From Haloferula sp. (lineage in GTDB: Bacteria > Verrucomicrobiota > Verrucomicrobiia > Verrucomicrobiales > Akkermansiaceae): a stretch of 40,545 nucleotides of DNA. The stretch covers positions 1 through 40,545 of the forward strand of contig SLAV01000098.1 of NCBI GenBank assembly GCA_007126655.1. The letters run 5' to 3'. Position 1 is the first letter of the stretch. The number at the start of each line of letters is the position of its first letter. This document shows, piece after piece, positions 7,914 to 17,392 of this stretch. Made by a program: the position numbers and the translations under genes. Below the pieces are notes generated by a model that was not told the DNA's origin, did no database searches, and was given only the letters and a program-made list of their open reading frames with translations.

Positions 7914-9551
7914 ATGAAAATCGGCATCGCCCAGCTCAACCCGGTCGTCGGGGACTTCGCGGGAAACGCGAAAAAGCTGCTCGCCGCCTACCGCGAGTGC
8001 CTGGATTCGGGTGCGGAGCTGGTGGTCGCGCCGGAGCTGTCGCTGGCCGGGTATCCGCCGCGCGACCTTGTTCTCAAGTCGCAGTTCGTGCCGAAGTGCC
8101 TGCAGGCGCTCGATTACCTCTCCGGGGAAATCGGCGCGGTGCCGCTGGTCGTGGGCACGCTGGATTTCAACGACGCCGAACGCCCCGGCAAGCCGTTCCG
8201 CAACACCGCCGCCTGGCTGGAAAACGGGGAAATCCGCCACCGCTGCCACAAGACGCTGCTGCCCACCTACGACGTCTTCGACGAAGCCCGCTATTTCGCC
8301 CCGGCGGAGCATTGCGAGCCGGTCCTCTGGAACGGCCTGCGCGTCGGCGTGACGGTGTGCGAGGACATCTGGGACGAGGATTTCCTCGAACGCCCGCTCT
8401 ACGACCGCGATCCGGTGCGCGAACTCGCCTCCTCCGGCATCGACCTCCTGCTCAACATCAGCGCCTCGCCCTACCACCTCGGCAAGCCCGCCCAGCGCGA
8501 GGCGGTGCTCGCGTCCGCCGCGCGCAAGGCGCGGGCCACCGTCGTGTATGCCAACGCCGTCGGCGGGCAGGACCAGCTCGTCTTCGACGGCCGCTCCCAG
8601 GTCGTGCGGCCCGACGGCCGCGTCGTCGCCCGCATGCCCGCCTTCGGGGAGGCTTGCGCGGTTTTCGATTGCGGGGCCGGCTCGCCCGCGCTCCCCGAGG
8701 CGGCGGAAGACGCGCCCGCCGAGTTGTTCGCCGCGCTGGTGCTCGGCTTGCGCGATTACGTGGCCAAATGCGGGTTCACCAGCGTGTGCCTCGGCCTGAG
8801 CGGCGGCATCGATTCCGCGCTCACCGCGGCGGTGGCCGTCGAGGCGCTCGGCGCGGAGAACGTCCGTGGCCTCACCATGCCCGCGCCGTATTCCTCGCGC
8901 GGCAGCATCGACGATTCCCTCGCCCTCGCGAAAAACCTCGGCATGCGCTGCGACGAAGTGCGCATCACCGCCGCCTTCGAGGAGGTGAAACAAACCATGG
9001 CCCCCGTTTTCAAGGGCATGGACGAGGACGTCACCGAGGAGAACATGCAGGCCCGCATCCGCGGCCTTCTTCTCATGGCCCTCTCCAACAAGGAGAACCG
9101 CCTGCTCCTCACCACCGGCAACAAAAGCGAGCTGGCCGTCGGATACTGCACCATCTACGGCGACATGTGCGGCGGCCTCGCCGTCATTTCGGACCTTCCG
9201 AAAACCCGTGTCTATCAGATCTGCCGGTGGCTTAACCGAGACCGCGAGGTGATCCCGTGGAACACCATCGAGAAACCGCCAAGCGCCGAGCTGCGGCCCG
9301 ACCAGAAGGACCAGGACACCCTGCCGGACTACGACGTGCTCGACGCCATCCTCGAACTCTACATCGAGAACCACCTCTCGACCGACGAGATCATCGAACG
9401 CGGTCACGACGAGGCCATGGTTCGCTGGATCCAGCGCCGTGTCGATTTCAACGAATGGAAGCGCCAGCAGGCCGCACCCGGCCTGCGCGTCACCAGCAAG
9501 GCGTTCGGCATGGGCCGGCGCATGCCAATCGCCCAGCGGTTCTCCGGGTAA
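7914..9551 (+). CDS. nadE: Glutamine-dependent NAD+ synthetase
   Basis: The 545-residue two-domain enzyme performs the last step of NAD synthesis, amidating nicotinic acid adenine dinucleotide with ammonia taken from glutamine. The N-terminal nitrilase-like glutaminase shows its Glu-Lys-Cys triad at about E41 (APELSLAGYPPRD), K113 (HKTLLPTYDVFDE) and C149 (VCEDIWDE). The C-terminal synthetase has the ATP-pyrophosphatase loop SGGIDS at 296-301, then TTGNKSELAVGYCTIYGDM. Full length agrees with the family. The ATG at 7914 begins MKIGIAQLNPVVGDF, the usual N-terminus. Confidence 0.97.
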   Translation: MKIGIAQLNPVVGDFAGNAKKLLAAYRECLDSGAELVVAPELSLAGYPPRDLVLKSQFVPKCLQALDYLSGEIGAVPLVVGTLDFNDAERPGKPFRNTAAWLENGEIRHRCHKTLLPTYDVFDEARYFAPAEHCEPVLWNGLRVGVTVCEDIWDEDFLERPLYDRDPVRELASSGIDLLLNISASPYHLGKPAQREAVLASAARKARATVVYANAVGGQDQLVFDGRSQVVRPDGRVVARMPAFGEACAVFDCGAGSPALPEAAEDAPAELFAALVLGLRDYVAKCGFTSVCLGLSGGIDSALTAAVAVEALGAENVRGLTMPAPYSSRGSIDDSLALAKNLGMRCDEVRITAAFEEVKQTMAPVFKGMDEDVTEENMQARIRGLLLMALSNKENRLLLTTGNKSELAVGYCTIYGDMCGGLAVISDLPKTRVYQICRWLNRDREVIPWNTIEKPPSAELRPDQKDQDTLPDYDVLDAILELYIENHLSTDEIIERGHDEAMVRWIQRRVDFNEWKRQQAAPGLRVTSKAFGMGRRMPIAQRFSG

Positions 9552-9643
9552 TCCACCGCTCCAGCCGGTTCCGCCGCGTTTCCGGCCCGATCCCGCTTGT
9601 CATGACCCCCGGTTCTGCGCGATAATCAATGGGAAAGGCAATT

Positions 9644-10783
9644 ATGAAACTCCTCCTGCATCATGCCCGACTGATCTCACCCGACCGGGACATTCCGGAC
9701 GGGGCCCTGCTGCTGGAAAACGGGCGCATCGCCGCGGTCTTCGGCCCGGGCGAGAATTTGCCCGAAGCCGACGAGTCGATCGACATCGGCGGCCGTCTGG
9801 TCATGCCGGGATTCATCGACATCCACAGCCACGGCGCCGACGGACGCGACGTGTGCGACGACCACGGGGACTCAATCCCCCACATCGCGCGGCGCAAGCT
9901 CCAGGAGGGCGTCACCACCTGGCTGCCCACCACCCTCACCCAGCCGCCGGAAAAACTCGAATCCATCGCCGCCAGGTGCGCCGCCTACATGGCCGATCCG
10001 GTCGCCTGCCGCGCGCCGGGCATGCACGTCGAGGGGCCCTTCATCAACCGCGACAAAGCCGGGGCGCAGAACCCGCAATACGTCCGCCCGCCGGACGCCG
10101 CGGAAATCGAGCGCCTTCACGCCATCGCGCCCGCGCTGATCCTCTCGATCGCGCCGGATGTCGAGGACGCGGACGTCGTCATCGAGCGGGCCACCGCCCT
10201 CGGCATCACCTGTTCCGCGGCCCACACCTCGGCCACCGCCGCGCGCATCTTCGACGCGAAGACCGCCGGGCTGCGCCATCTCACCCATTTCTGCAACGCC
10301 ATGACGCCGCTCCACCACCGCGAGATCGGCGTTGTCGGCGCGGGAATGCTCGACGACGAGCTGATGATCGAGGTGATCTGCGACGCGATCCACCTCTGCC
10401 CGGAGATGCTCAAACTCGTCTTCAAGCTCGTGCCCGCGGACCGGCTCATGCTGATCACCGACTCGACCGCCGCCTCGTGGATCGGCTCGGGCGAGGTGGA
10501 GCTTGGCGGCCTCGCGTGCGTCGTCCGCGACGGCCGCGCCGTGCTCAAGGAAGGCGGCGCGCTGGCCGGCTCCGCCCTGCTCTACAACGAGGGCCTCCGC
10601 AACGCCGCGCGCATCACCGGCCTGCCGCTCGACCAGCTCGTGAAGGCCACCTCGTCGAACCAGGCGCGCTCGCTCGGCCTGGAGGGATTCGGCAGGCTCG
10701 AACCCGGTTTCCACGCCGACCTCGTGATCCTCGACGAGGACTTCCACGTCCTGCAGACCTTCGTCGGCGGCGTCATGAGATAA
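9644..10783 (+). CDS. nagA: N-acetylglucosamine-6-phosphate deacetylase
   Basis: This amidohydrolase removes acetate from GlcNAc-6-phosphate in aminosugar and cell-wall recycling. Metal-binding His residues appear in GFIDIHSHGADG (H61, H63), the substrate loop in HVEGPFINRDKAGAQN, further His in AAHTSATAA and LTHFCNAMTPLHHRE, and the catalytic Asp in LITDSTAAS (about D273). The start at 9644 is preferred to the ATG at 9629 because GGAAAGG lies 5 bases before it and similarity starts at LLLHHARLI. The product is 379 residues. No nagB or transporter is adjacent. Confidence 0.94.
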   Translation: MKLLLHHARLISPDRDIPDGALLLENGRIAAVFGPGENLPEADESIDIGGRLVMPGFIDIHSHGADGRDVCDDHGDSIPHIARRKLQEGVTTWLPTTLTQPPEKLESIAARCAAYMADPVACRAPGMHVEGPFINRDKAGAQNPQYVRPPDAAEIERLHAIAPALILSIAPDVEDADVVIERATALGITCSAAHTSATAARIFDAKTAGLRHLTHFCNAMTPLHHREIGVVGAGMLDDELMIEVICDAIHLCPEMLKLVFKLVPADRLMLITDSTAASWIGSGEVELGGLACVVRDGRAVLKEGGALAGSALLYNEGLRNAARITGLPLDQLVKATSSNQARSLGLEGFGRLEPGFHADLVILDEDFHVLQTFVGGVMR

Positions 10784-10800
10784 CCCACCAATCCTCCACC

Positions 10801-10938
10801 ATGGGCACCATCGGAATCCAGGAACTCGTCATCATTCTCATCATGTTCGGAGTGCCGCTGGTTTTGCTTGTGGGTCTCGTCATCTGGATCGCCCTCGCCA
10901 AGCGCTCGCAGATGAAAAAGGACCGGCGCAAGCCGTGA
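10801..10938 (+). CDS. 45-residue single-pass membrane peptide with a TatA-like N-terminus
   Basis: The short frame encodes MGTIGIQELVIILIMFGVP, a hydrophobic helix to about residue 33 and a basic tail ending KRSQMKKDRRKP. IGIQELVIILI strongly recalls the start of TatA/TatE, but the amphipathic helix and the FGPKKLPE motif are absent. It starts 17 bases after nagA on the same strand, so co-expression is likely. Similar short membrane proteins with this opening are common in Bacteroidota and Verrucomicrobiota. Function is unknown. Confidence 0.65.
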   Translation: MGTIGIQELVIILIMFGVPLVLLVGLVIWIALAKRSQMKKDRRKP

Positions 10939-10942
10939 ACCG

Positions 10943-11376
10943 TCACGCGTATCTCGCCTCCAGCGCCTGCCGCACCAAGGGGCCACCGTCGCGTCGTCCA
11001 CGCGGCTGGTGTTGATGACCAGGTCGAATTGCAGCGGATCGCTGATGTCGCGGCCGAAGTTCGTCTTGTGGTAGCGCTTGCGGGCGCGGTCTCGCCGGGC
11101 CACCACGTCGGCGGCTGACTTGGTCGTCGGCTTCTGCAGTTTCGCGTAATGGCGGACACGGGTATCCACCTCGCCGACGAGCCGGACGTGCAGCGCGCCC
11201 GCGACGTTGGCGGCGACGAGGTTCGCGCCGCGGCCGACGATGATGGCATTGCCCGCCACCGCCAGCCGCCGCACCGTCTCCGCCACCTTGCGGACGGTCG
11301 TGTACGTCCCCGCGTGGAGGCCGGGCATTTCGCCGATCAACGTGCGGATGTCCTCCGTTTTTTCCTTACTCCTTAC
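10943..11376 (-). pseudogene. Decayed cytidylate-kinase-like gene (5' truncated, 3' frameshift)
   Basis: On the minus strand the frame encodes a cytidylate-kinase-2 type core: TYTTVRKVAETVRRLA, NAIIVGRGANLVAANV, HVRLVGEVDTRV, ARRDRARKRYHKTNFGRD and FDLVINTSRVDDATVAP. The P-loop half, expected before this, is absent: an in-frame TAA lies at 11377-11379 and no start codon precedes the similarity except a TTG at 11340. At the 3' end the frame slips at a GGGG run (10979-10982). Restoring one base gives the expected ending LVRQALEARYA and a stop at 10943-10945. Both lesions point to a dead gene, although the single-base one could be a sequencing error. Confidence 0.8.
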
Positions 11377-11384
11377 TTATCCTT
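11354..11384. repeat. Simple A/G-rich tandem-like repeat at the truncated end of the kinase pseudogene
   Basis: Read on the minus strand the segment runs AAGGATAAGTAAGGAGTAAG and then a poly-A stretch. These are degenerate AAGGAGT-type units exactly where the kinase similarity breaks off. It resembles in style the low-complexity spacers at 3060 and 17359, but the units differ. Confidence 0.5.
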
Positions 11385-11476
11385 CCGCGTTCATTTCGCC
11401 CGGTCAAGAAAACCCGGCGTCACAAGGGAGCCCGGGGTTGCCAACCGCCGCGCGAGACGTTTCAGTTCGCGCCCCG

Positions 11477-13486
11477 ATGGCAGGCGCTTTCTCATTCGAC
11501 TCCCTCAACGCGGCGCAGCGCCGTGCCGTCGCGGCGCTCGACGGTCCGGTGATGATCCTCGCCGGCGCCGGCACCGGCAAAACCCGCACCGTCACCTGCC
11601 GCATCGCCAACATGCTCGAACACCGGATCGCCCCGCAGTCGGTCCTTGCCGTCACCTTCACCAACAAGGCGGCCAACGAAATGCGCGAGCGCATCGCCGG
11701 CATGGTCAGCAAAAAGGCCGCGGACGCCATGACCGTCTGCACTTTCCACTCGCTCTGCGTGCGCCTCCTGCGTGGCGGCATCGACCGCCTCGGATACAAG
11801 AAAAACTTCTCGATCTGCGCACATGCCGACCAGGTCGGCATCATGCGCCAGCTCATCGTCCGCAAGGGCGGTGCCGACGAAAAAGTGAAGCCCGAGGTTG
11901 TTCTCGGTGCCATCTCCAAGGCGAAGAACAAGGGACTCGACCCGCGCGCGCTCGAAGACGACTTCTTCGCAACCCTTTCCGCCGCCTACCACGACGAACT
12001 CCGCGCCCGCAACGCCGTGGACTTCGACGACCTGCTCGTCCTCGGCGAACGCATGCTGCGCGAACACGCCGATGTGCGCGACCACTTCCGCGCGCGGTTC
12101 GAGCGGGTGACCGTCGATGAGTTCCAGGACACCAACTCCCTGCAGATGCGCCTGCTCCAGCAGCTCGCCGGCCCGCCGCACCACGTCTGCGTCGTCGGCG
12201 ACGACGACCAGTCGATCTACGGCTGGCGCGGAGCAGAGGTGGCGAACATCCTCGAATTCGAGCGCTTCTTCCCGAATCCGACCATCATCCGGCTGGAGGA
12301 GAACTACCGCTCGACCCACGCCGTGCTGCACACCGCCAACAGCCTGATCCGCCACAACGCCGGGCGGCGCGGGAAAATCCTGCGCTCCACCCGCAAGGGC
12401 GGCGACCCGGTGCGCGTCTGTGCCATGCCGGGCGACGACGAGGAGGCCGAATTGATCGCCGAGGAAATCCTCGAGGGCAAGGGAACCCTCGGCCGCGATT
12501 GGGAGGACTACGCCATCCTCTTCCGCACCAACACCCAGAGCCGCAAGCTCGAACTCGCCATGCGCGACCGCAAGATCCCCTACCGCATGATCGGCGCGCA
12601 AAGCTTTTACGACCGCCGCGAGGTGCGCGACGTGCTCGCCTACCTCAACGTCATCGACGCCCCCGAGGCCGACGTGCCGCTGCTCCGCATCCTCAACGCG
12701 CCACCGCGCGGCATCGGCCAGACGACCGCCGTGCTCGCCACCGACTGGAGCCGCGAGCGCAACCGCAGCGTCTGGGAGGCCCTGTGCGATCCGGAATTCA
12801 CCGCCACCCTCGCCCCCAGGGCGCGCGCGGCGGTCGAATCATTCGTCGCCATGGTCTCAGGCGCAAAGGACCGCATCGCCATCCGCAGGGACAACCCGGC
12901 CGATGTGATCCTCGAATTGCTCAAGGAAATCGAATACCTCCCGTGGGTCGAGCGCGGCTGCAAGACCGACGACGAAAAACGCGTCCGCGGCGAGGGCGTC
13001 TTCAGCGTAATCGAAAGCCTGCGCGCCCACCACGCCAAAGGCCGGAAGCTCCGCAAATTCCTCGACAACGCCGCCCTCGATTCCGACCGCGGCGACGACA
13101 TCGAGAAACAGCAGGGCGTCACCCTCATCACCATGCACGCCTCCAAGGGGCTGGAATTCCCGAACGTCTATCTCGTCGGCCTGGAGGAAGGCTACCTGCC
13201 CCACAGCCGCAGCATCGCCGAGGGCACCAAGGACGAGGAACGCCGCCTCCTCTACGTCGGCATCACCCGCGCGCAGGACAACCTCACGCTCTGCCACTGC
13301 AACACCCGCATCAAATACGGCCAGCCCACCGGCTGCCAGCCGAGCAGTTTCCTCCAGGAACTCGACGACGCCCACCTAGTCCACACCAGCTACGATGACA
13401 TCATGGGCGCCGAGGCCAGCAGCGATGACCTCGCCGCCTTCTTCGCCAACATGCGCGACATGCTCGACGACGACGACGAAAATTGA
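11477..13486 (+). CDS. UvrD/Rep/PcrA-type superfamily 1 DNA helicase
   Basis: The 669-residue ATP-dependent 3'-5' DNA helicase acts in repair or replication restart. Walker A is AGAGTGKT (about 29-36). TFTNKAANEMRERI, VDEFQDTN (Walker B), GDDDQSIYGWRGAE, LEENYRST and MHASKGLEFPNVYLVGLEEG are all in the family order. LYVGITRAQDNL marks motif VI. The length matches E. coli Rep, and the long C-terminal extension of UvrD/PcrA is missing, so Rep-like is the better description. The ATG at 11477 is chosen because similarity starts at FDSLNAAQRRAV, although the frame is open upstream across the kinase relic. A terminator-like hairpin follows at 13595. Confidence 0.95.
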   Translation: MAGAFSFDSLNAAQRRAVAALDGPVMILAGAGTGKTRTVTCRIANMLEHRIAPQSVLAVTFTNKAANEMRERIAGMVSKKAADAMTVCTFHSLCVRLLRGGIDRLGYKKNFSICAHADQVGIMRQLIVRKGGADEKVKPEVVLGAISKAKNKGLDPRALEDDFFATLSAAYHDELRARNAVDFDDLLVLGERMLREHADVRDHFRARFERVTVDEFQDTNSLQMRLLQQLAGPPHHVCVVGDDDQSIYGWRGAEVANILEFERFFPNPTIIRLEENYRSTHAVLHTANSLIRHNAGRRGKILRSTRKGGDPVRVCAMPGDDEEAELIAEEILEGKGTLGRDWEDYAILFRTNTQSRKLELAMRDRKIPYRMIGAQSFYDRREVRDVLAYLNVIDAPEADVPLLRILNAPPRGIGQTTAVLATDWSRERNRSVWEALCDPEFTATLAPRARAAVESFVAMVSGAKDRIAIRRDNPADVILELLKEIEYLPWVERGCKTDDEKRVRGEGVFSVIESLRAHHAKGRKLRKFLDNAALDSDRGDDIEKQQGVTLITMHASKGLEFPNVYLVGLEEGYLPHSRSIAEGTKDEERRLLYVGITRAQDNLTLCHCNTRIKYGQPTGCQPSSFLQELDDAHLVHTSYDDIMGAEASSDDLAAFFANMRDMLDDDDEN

Positions 13487-13594
13487 CCGCCAATATGCTT
13501 AGTTATTTCGATGGTACGGATTCGCAGTGATGTGGTGCCGACCGGGGCACGGTGGGTGGTCGGGCGGTTTTTCATGGCGAGGCTAACCGGGCAT

Positions 13595-13626
13595 TTTTGT
13601 GCCCCTTTGTTTAGCACAAAATTTTT
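13595..13626 (+). terminator. Rho-independent-like terminator after the helicase
   Basis: TTTTGTGC at 13595-13602 pairs perfectly with GCACAAAA at 13614-13621 and TTTTT follows at 13622-13626. An alternative stem GGGCA/TGCCC (13589-13593 with 13600-13604) competes with it. It lies 109 bases downstream of the helicase stop. Confidence 0.6.
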
Positions 13627-13728
13627 CTCAATCTTTCCAGTCCATGTATAAGCTCAAGCCCAACGCCCTGGACTTCGAGCATTATTCCGAAAAAAACCTC
13701 GCCTCAGGAGGTGGAATTCTATATCTGC

Positions 13729-16700
13729 ATGGAGATGCGCTGTTTCCTTGCCGTCGCTCTCATTGCTTTCACCTCATGGCTTCCCGCCACGGCGGAACCC
13801 GCGGATTTCCTCTCATCCCGCACTGAACTCCGCCTCGGCGAAAGCGTGATGATCCCCCTCCAGCGCGCCACCCCGGCGGAAACCCGAGTCACCACCACAC
13901 TCACCGCCGACCCGCCCGGCGTGGTCGAAATCCTCCACGAACCCGAATTCCTCGCCGGCCACGACACCGGCTTCGCCCGAGTCCGCACCCTCGCCCCCGG
14001 CGAAACCACCCTCCGCCACGGCGAATCCGAACTGCAAATCCACATCACCGGAGAGCGCCCGATCTCCATGGTCCGCCAGATGCGCCCGCGCTTCACATCG
14101 CCATCCGAAAACAGCGCCGCCTGGGGCACCATCGCCATCGGCGCGGAAATGTGGGTCGGCGCACCCGGCGTGGACCGCATGCGCGAACCCGAGGCCAGAC
14201 TCCACCTCCCCGATGGTCGCGAAATCTCCGCCGACGAGGCATTCCCACCCGTCGATGGCCCCTTCTGGCGTCTGGTCTTCCACCTCGACACCACCACCCT
14301 GCCCCCCGGCGAAGCCGCCCTCACCCTCTCCGCCACGCCCCCCCTCGATGGCGAAGAAAACCCCGCCCCGCTCACCAGCGAACCCCACACCATCATCATC
14401 CTGCCCCCGCCCGGCGAAGACGACATCCTCTTCTCCGGCGAATGCGAGGACGCCCTCGAAACCCCGCGCACCGATCGCATGGGCCGCGAACCACCCGGCG
14501 TCGTCATGGCGCCCGGCGCATCCGGCTACCGCGCCGTCGCCCTACGCCGCCGCCGGCCCGTATGGGTCATCAAACCCGAAATCCCCGAAGCCGGGCGCTA
14601 CCAGCTCATGGTCCGCGCGCGCGGCACCCTCGCTGGCTCCGCCTACCCGTCGCTCGGCATCGTCCTCGGCGAAAATGCCAGCAACTCATCCTCCGTCCGC
14701 CTCGCCTCCGCCGACTGGCATGACGTCCCCGTCGGCCGCCCGATCACGCTCGAAGAAGGCCCGCAATGGATCGGCCTCACGCTCGCCAACGAATTCAACT
14801 ACCGCAACCAAATCGTCCGCCTCGCCGAGATCGACCGCTACCAACTCCGCCGCGTCCCCGACGACCTCGCCAGCGGCGGCTCCTCCATGATGATGGGCGG
14901 CACCATGATGGCCGCCGATACCCCGTCCGAAGAAAAAGACACCGAAAAACGCGCCGACCAACTCCGCGTCGCCTTCACCAGCCTCGTCGATGGCGACGCC
15001 ATCCGCGGCCGCACCACCCTCAACGCCACCCTGCGCAGCCCGTCGCTGCGCCACGAGCGCGACTACCCGCAGATCCGCTCCGACCTCTGGATCAACGGCC
15101 GCGTCGCCGCCTCCGCCCGCGGCCAGCACCCGTCGTTCACCGTCCACGCCCACGACTTCCAACCCGGCGAAAACACCATCCAGGTCCACTCCGTATCCCC
15201 CTGCGGAAATCAGGCGCTCACCACCGAACAAACGCTCCACGCCACATCAAAAGCCCACCCCGAATCCCGCCTCGACACCACCTTCAACCACGACCGCTAC
15301 GCCCTCAACCGCGGCAACTGGCGTCACATCAACCGCACCCGCATCGACGACGACAACCCCCTCGCCGGCCCCGATGCCCCCGACCACGCCCACACCCTGA
15401 CCACCCGCCGCGCCACCCGCTTCGAAATCCCCCGCAACATCACCGGCCCGCGCCGCCTCGCCATCCAAACCCGCGCCATCCCCGAGTCCGAACCCGGCAC
15501 CCTCATCGTCACCCTCCACCAACCCGACGCCCGCCCGCGCCGCAACCGCGAGATCGAACTCGCCCGCCACACCCCCGGCGAATCCTGGCAATGGCACGCC
15601 CTCGACACCATCGACATCGCCAGCGGTCGCAAATGGATCACCTTCGACCTCACCGAAGGTGAAGCCGCCCTCGGCGGATGCAGCATCGACACCGAAGTCT
15701 TCATCGACGCCGCCCCACCCGTCGTCGAAGTCCTCTACCCAACACCCGGCTCCCACCTCTCCGCCGATGGCGACGCCATCGTCCTCCACGCCTTCGACGA
15801 CCTCGCCCTCAGCCGCTTCGAACTCTTCATCGATGGGGAAAAACAACCCCTCCCCTACCCCGCCGGCAACACCACCGGCCCCGTCGTCCTCCACATCCCC
15901 GGCGCATGGCTCGCGCCCGGCGCGCGCACCCTCGAAGTCGCCGCCATCGACGAATCCGGCAAAACCACCCGCACCCCCGCCATCGACGTCGAAGTCCGCG
16001 CCGAAACCGGCCCCGAACTCACCCTCGCCTACCCGCGCGCCATCCGCCTCGCCACCAACCTCGGCCTCGGCCTCGACACCCGCACCATCGCCGCCATCCT
16101 CACCAAGGGCGAGCAACCCTGGCTCGACGCCCAGCTCGACGCCGCCGACACCACCTGCCCCCACATCGACGCCCTCGCCGGGACGTTGTTCCCCACCATC
16201 AGCGACTACAACATCCGTGGACGCGTCGTCACCGACCTCCTCGCCACCCGCCACCCCGTGCGCGCGCGCTTCGCCATGTTCGCCCAGAACCACTTCTCCA
16301 CCTGGATAAGCAAAACCGGGGCCGATGCCAAATGGCGAGAACACACCGCCTTCCGCGACCTCGGCCCCGCCCGCTTCCAAGACCTCCTCCTCACCTCCGC
16401 CACCTCCCCCGCCATGATGGTCTATCTCGACCAACAAAACAGCTTTGGCCGCCAGCTCAACGAAAACTACGCCCGCGAGGTCATGGAACTCCACACCGTC
16501 GGCGTCCACGCCGGCTACACCCAGGACGACGTCGCCCAGCTCGCCATGCTCCTCAGTGGCTGGGGTGCCCAGCGCGAGTCCACCATGGACGGCGGCTCCA
16601 TCGGCCACGAATACCGCTTCTCCCCCTACCTCGCCGCCCCCGACCCGCTCGAAGTCTTCGGACTCGCCGTCCCCGCCGCAGGCACTCCCGACACCGCCGA

Positions 16701-17358
16701 CCACCGCGTCCGCATGGTCATCGAAATGCTTGCCTCCCGCCCGCAGACCGCCCGCTTCATCGCCGAAAAAATGGTCGCCCACTACCTCGGCCTGCCCGCC
16801 CACGAACCCACCGTCGCCGCCCTCGAAGCCGAGTTCCACCACAGCGGCGGCAACCTCCGCAGCATGCTCGCCATGCTCGCCACCTCCCCCGGCATGATGG
16901 CCACCGACCGACCCGGAAAAATCCTCGCCCCCGTCGAATTCGGCGTCGCCACCCAACGCGCCGCCGCCACGCTCCACCCGTGGTCCGTCATCGACCTCGC
17001 CGACCGCAGTGGCCGCAACCTCTTCGACCGCGCCAGCCCCGACGGCTTCCCCGAAAGCAACGACGAATACTCGGACTCCAACTACCAGCTCCAGAAATGG
17101 CGTTTCTGCCAACACCTCGAATGGCAGCTCCGCGGCCACCTCCCCTCCCAAGCCTTCACCCCCGAAGCCCTCGCCGACCCCGCCACCCGCGACGCCCTCA
17201 TCGACCTCGCCACCGCCCAGCGCCTCGGAGCCCGACCCACCGAATCCACCCGCCAGGCCCTCCACCAAATCCTCACCCAGGAAATCCCCGATCAAAACCA
17301 ACACCGCAACCTCTTCACCACCTTCCTCCACATGACCCCCGCCTTCCAAACCCGCTAA
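13729..17358 (+). CDS. Secreted DUF1800 protein with carbohydrate-binding-like and Ig-like modules
   Basis: The roughly 1209-residue protein begins with a signal peptide (MRCFLAVALIAFTSWLPATA). At about 234-375 there is a carbohydrate-binding-like module (FSGECEDA ... GRYQLMVRARGTLAGSAYPS). A short Met-rich run, SSMMMGGTMMAAD, lies near 384. An Ig-like region follows at about 663-760, and the C-terminal 430 residues are a DUF1800 domain (QNHFSTWISK, QNSFGRQLNENYAREVMELH). DUF1800 has no settled activity. The start is uncertain: ATGs at 13729 and 13735 both precede the signal peptide, and AGGAGG at 13706-13711 is too far from either for ideal spacing. The partner DUF1501 gene follows 34 bases later. 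Codons are extremely C-rich. Confidence 0.88.
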   Translation: MEMRCFLAVALIAFTSWLPATAEPADFLSSRTELRLGESVMIPLQRATPAETRVTTTLTADPPGVVEILHEPEFLAGHDTGFARVRTLAPGETTLRHGESELQIHITGERPISMVRQMRPRFTSPSENSAAWGTIAIGAEMWVGAPGVDRMREPEARLHLPDGREISADEAFPPVDGPFWRLVFHLDTTTLPPGEAALTLSATPPLDGEENPAPLTSEPHTIIILPPPGEDDILFSGECEDALETPRTDRMGREPPGVVMAPGASGYRAVALRRRRPVWVIKPEIPEAGRYQLMVRARGTLAGSAYPSLGIVLGENASNSSSVRLASADWHDVPVGRPITLEEGPQWIGLTLANEFNYRNQIVRLAEIDRYQLRRVPDDLASGGSSMMMGGTMMAADTPSEEKDTEKRADQLRVAFTSLVDGDAIRGRTTLNATLRSPSLRHERDYPQIRSDLWINGRVAASARGQHPSFTVHAHDFQPGENTIQVHSVSPCGNQALTTEQTLHATSKAHPESRLDTTFNHDRYALNRGNWRHINRTRIDDDNPLAGPDAPDHAHTLTTRRATRFEIPRNITGPRRLAIQTRAIPESEPGTLIVTLHQPDARPRRNREIELARHTPGESWQWHALDTIDIASGRKWITFDLTEGEAALGGCSIDTEVFIDAAPPVVEVLYPTPGSHLSADGDAIVLHAFDDLALSRFELFIDGEKQPLPYPAGNTTGPVVLHIPGAWLAPGARTLEVAAIDESGKTTRTPAIDVEVRAETGPELTLAYPRAIRLATNLGLGLDTRTIAAILTKGEQPWLDAQLDAADTTCPHIDALAGTLFPTISDYNIRGRVVTDLLATRHPVRARFAMFAQNHFSTWISKTGADAKWREHTAFRDLGPARFQDLLLTSATSPAMMVYLDQQNSFGRQLNENYAREVMELHTVGVHAGYTQDDVAQLAMLLSGWGAQRESTMDGGSIGHEYRFSPYLAAPDPLEVFGLAVPAAGTPDTADHRVRMVIEMLASRPQTARFIAEKMVAHYLGLPAHEPTVAALEAEFHHSGGNLRSMLAMLATSPGMMATDRPGKILAPVEFGVATQRAAATLHPWSVIDLADRSGRNLFDRASPDGFPESNDEYSDSNYQLQKWRFCQHLEWQLRGHLPSQAFTPEALADPATRDALIDLATAQRLGARPTESTRQALHQILTQEIPDQNQHRNLFTTFLHMTPAFQTR

Positions 17359-17392
17359 CAAAAAATCTCAAATCTCAAATCCACCACCCGCC
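17359..17392. repeat. Short A-rich spacer with ATCTCAA direct repeats
   Basis: The 34-base gap between the DUF1800 and DUF1501 genes contains AATCTCAAATCTCAAATCC, a tandem repeat of a seven-base unit. No Shine-Dalgarno sequence is visible before the ATG at 17393. The style matches the spacer at 3060-3120. Confidence 0.5.

Noticed and set aside
7857-9407. A 516-codon antisense frame over nadE
   Set aside because: It is the complement of a well-supported NAD synthetase gene and shows no family motif.
13641-13652. TGTATAAG as a -10 element for the DUF1800 gene
   Set aside because: No acceptable -35 element lies 16-18 bases upstream.
13644-13826. Short frame MYKLKPNALDFEHYSEKN before and over the DUF1800 start
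   Set aside because: It looks partly protein-like, but it soon becomes the shifted frame of the DUF1800 signal peptide, has no strong Shine-Dalgarno sequence and no known family. A leader peptide cannot be excluded.
15247-17361. A 704-codon antisense frame inside the DUF1800 gene
   Set aside because: Its translation is a Gly/Val/Glu/Asp-rich mirror of the sense codons with no domain pattern.
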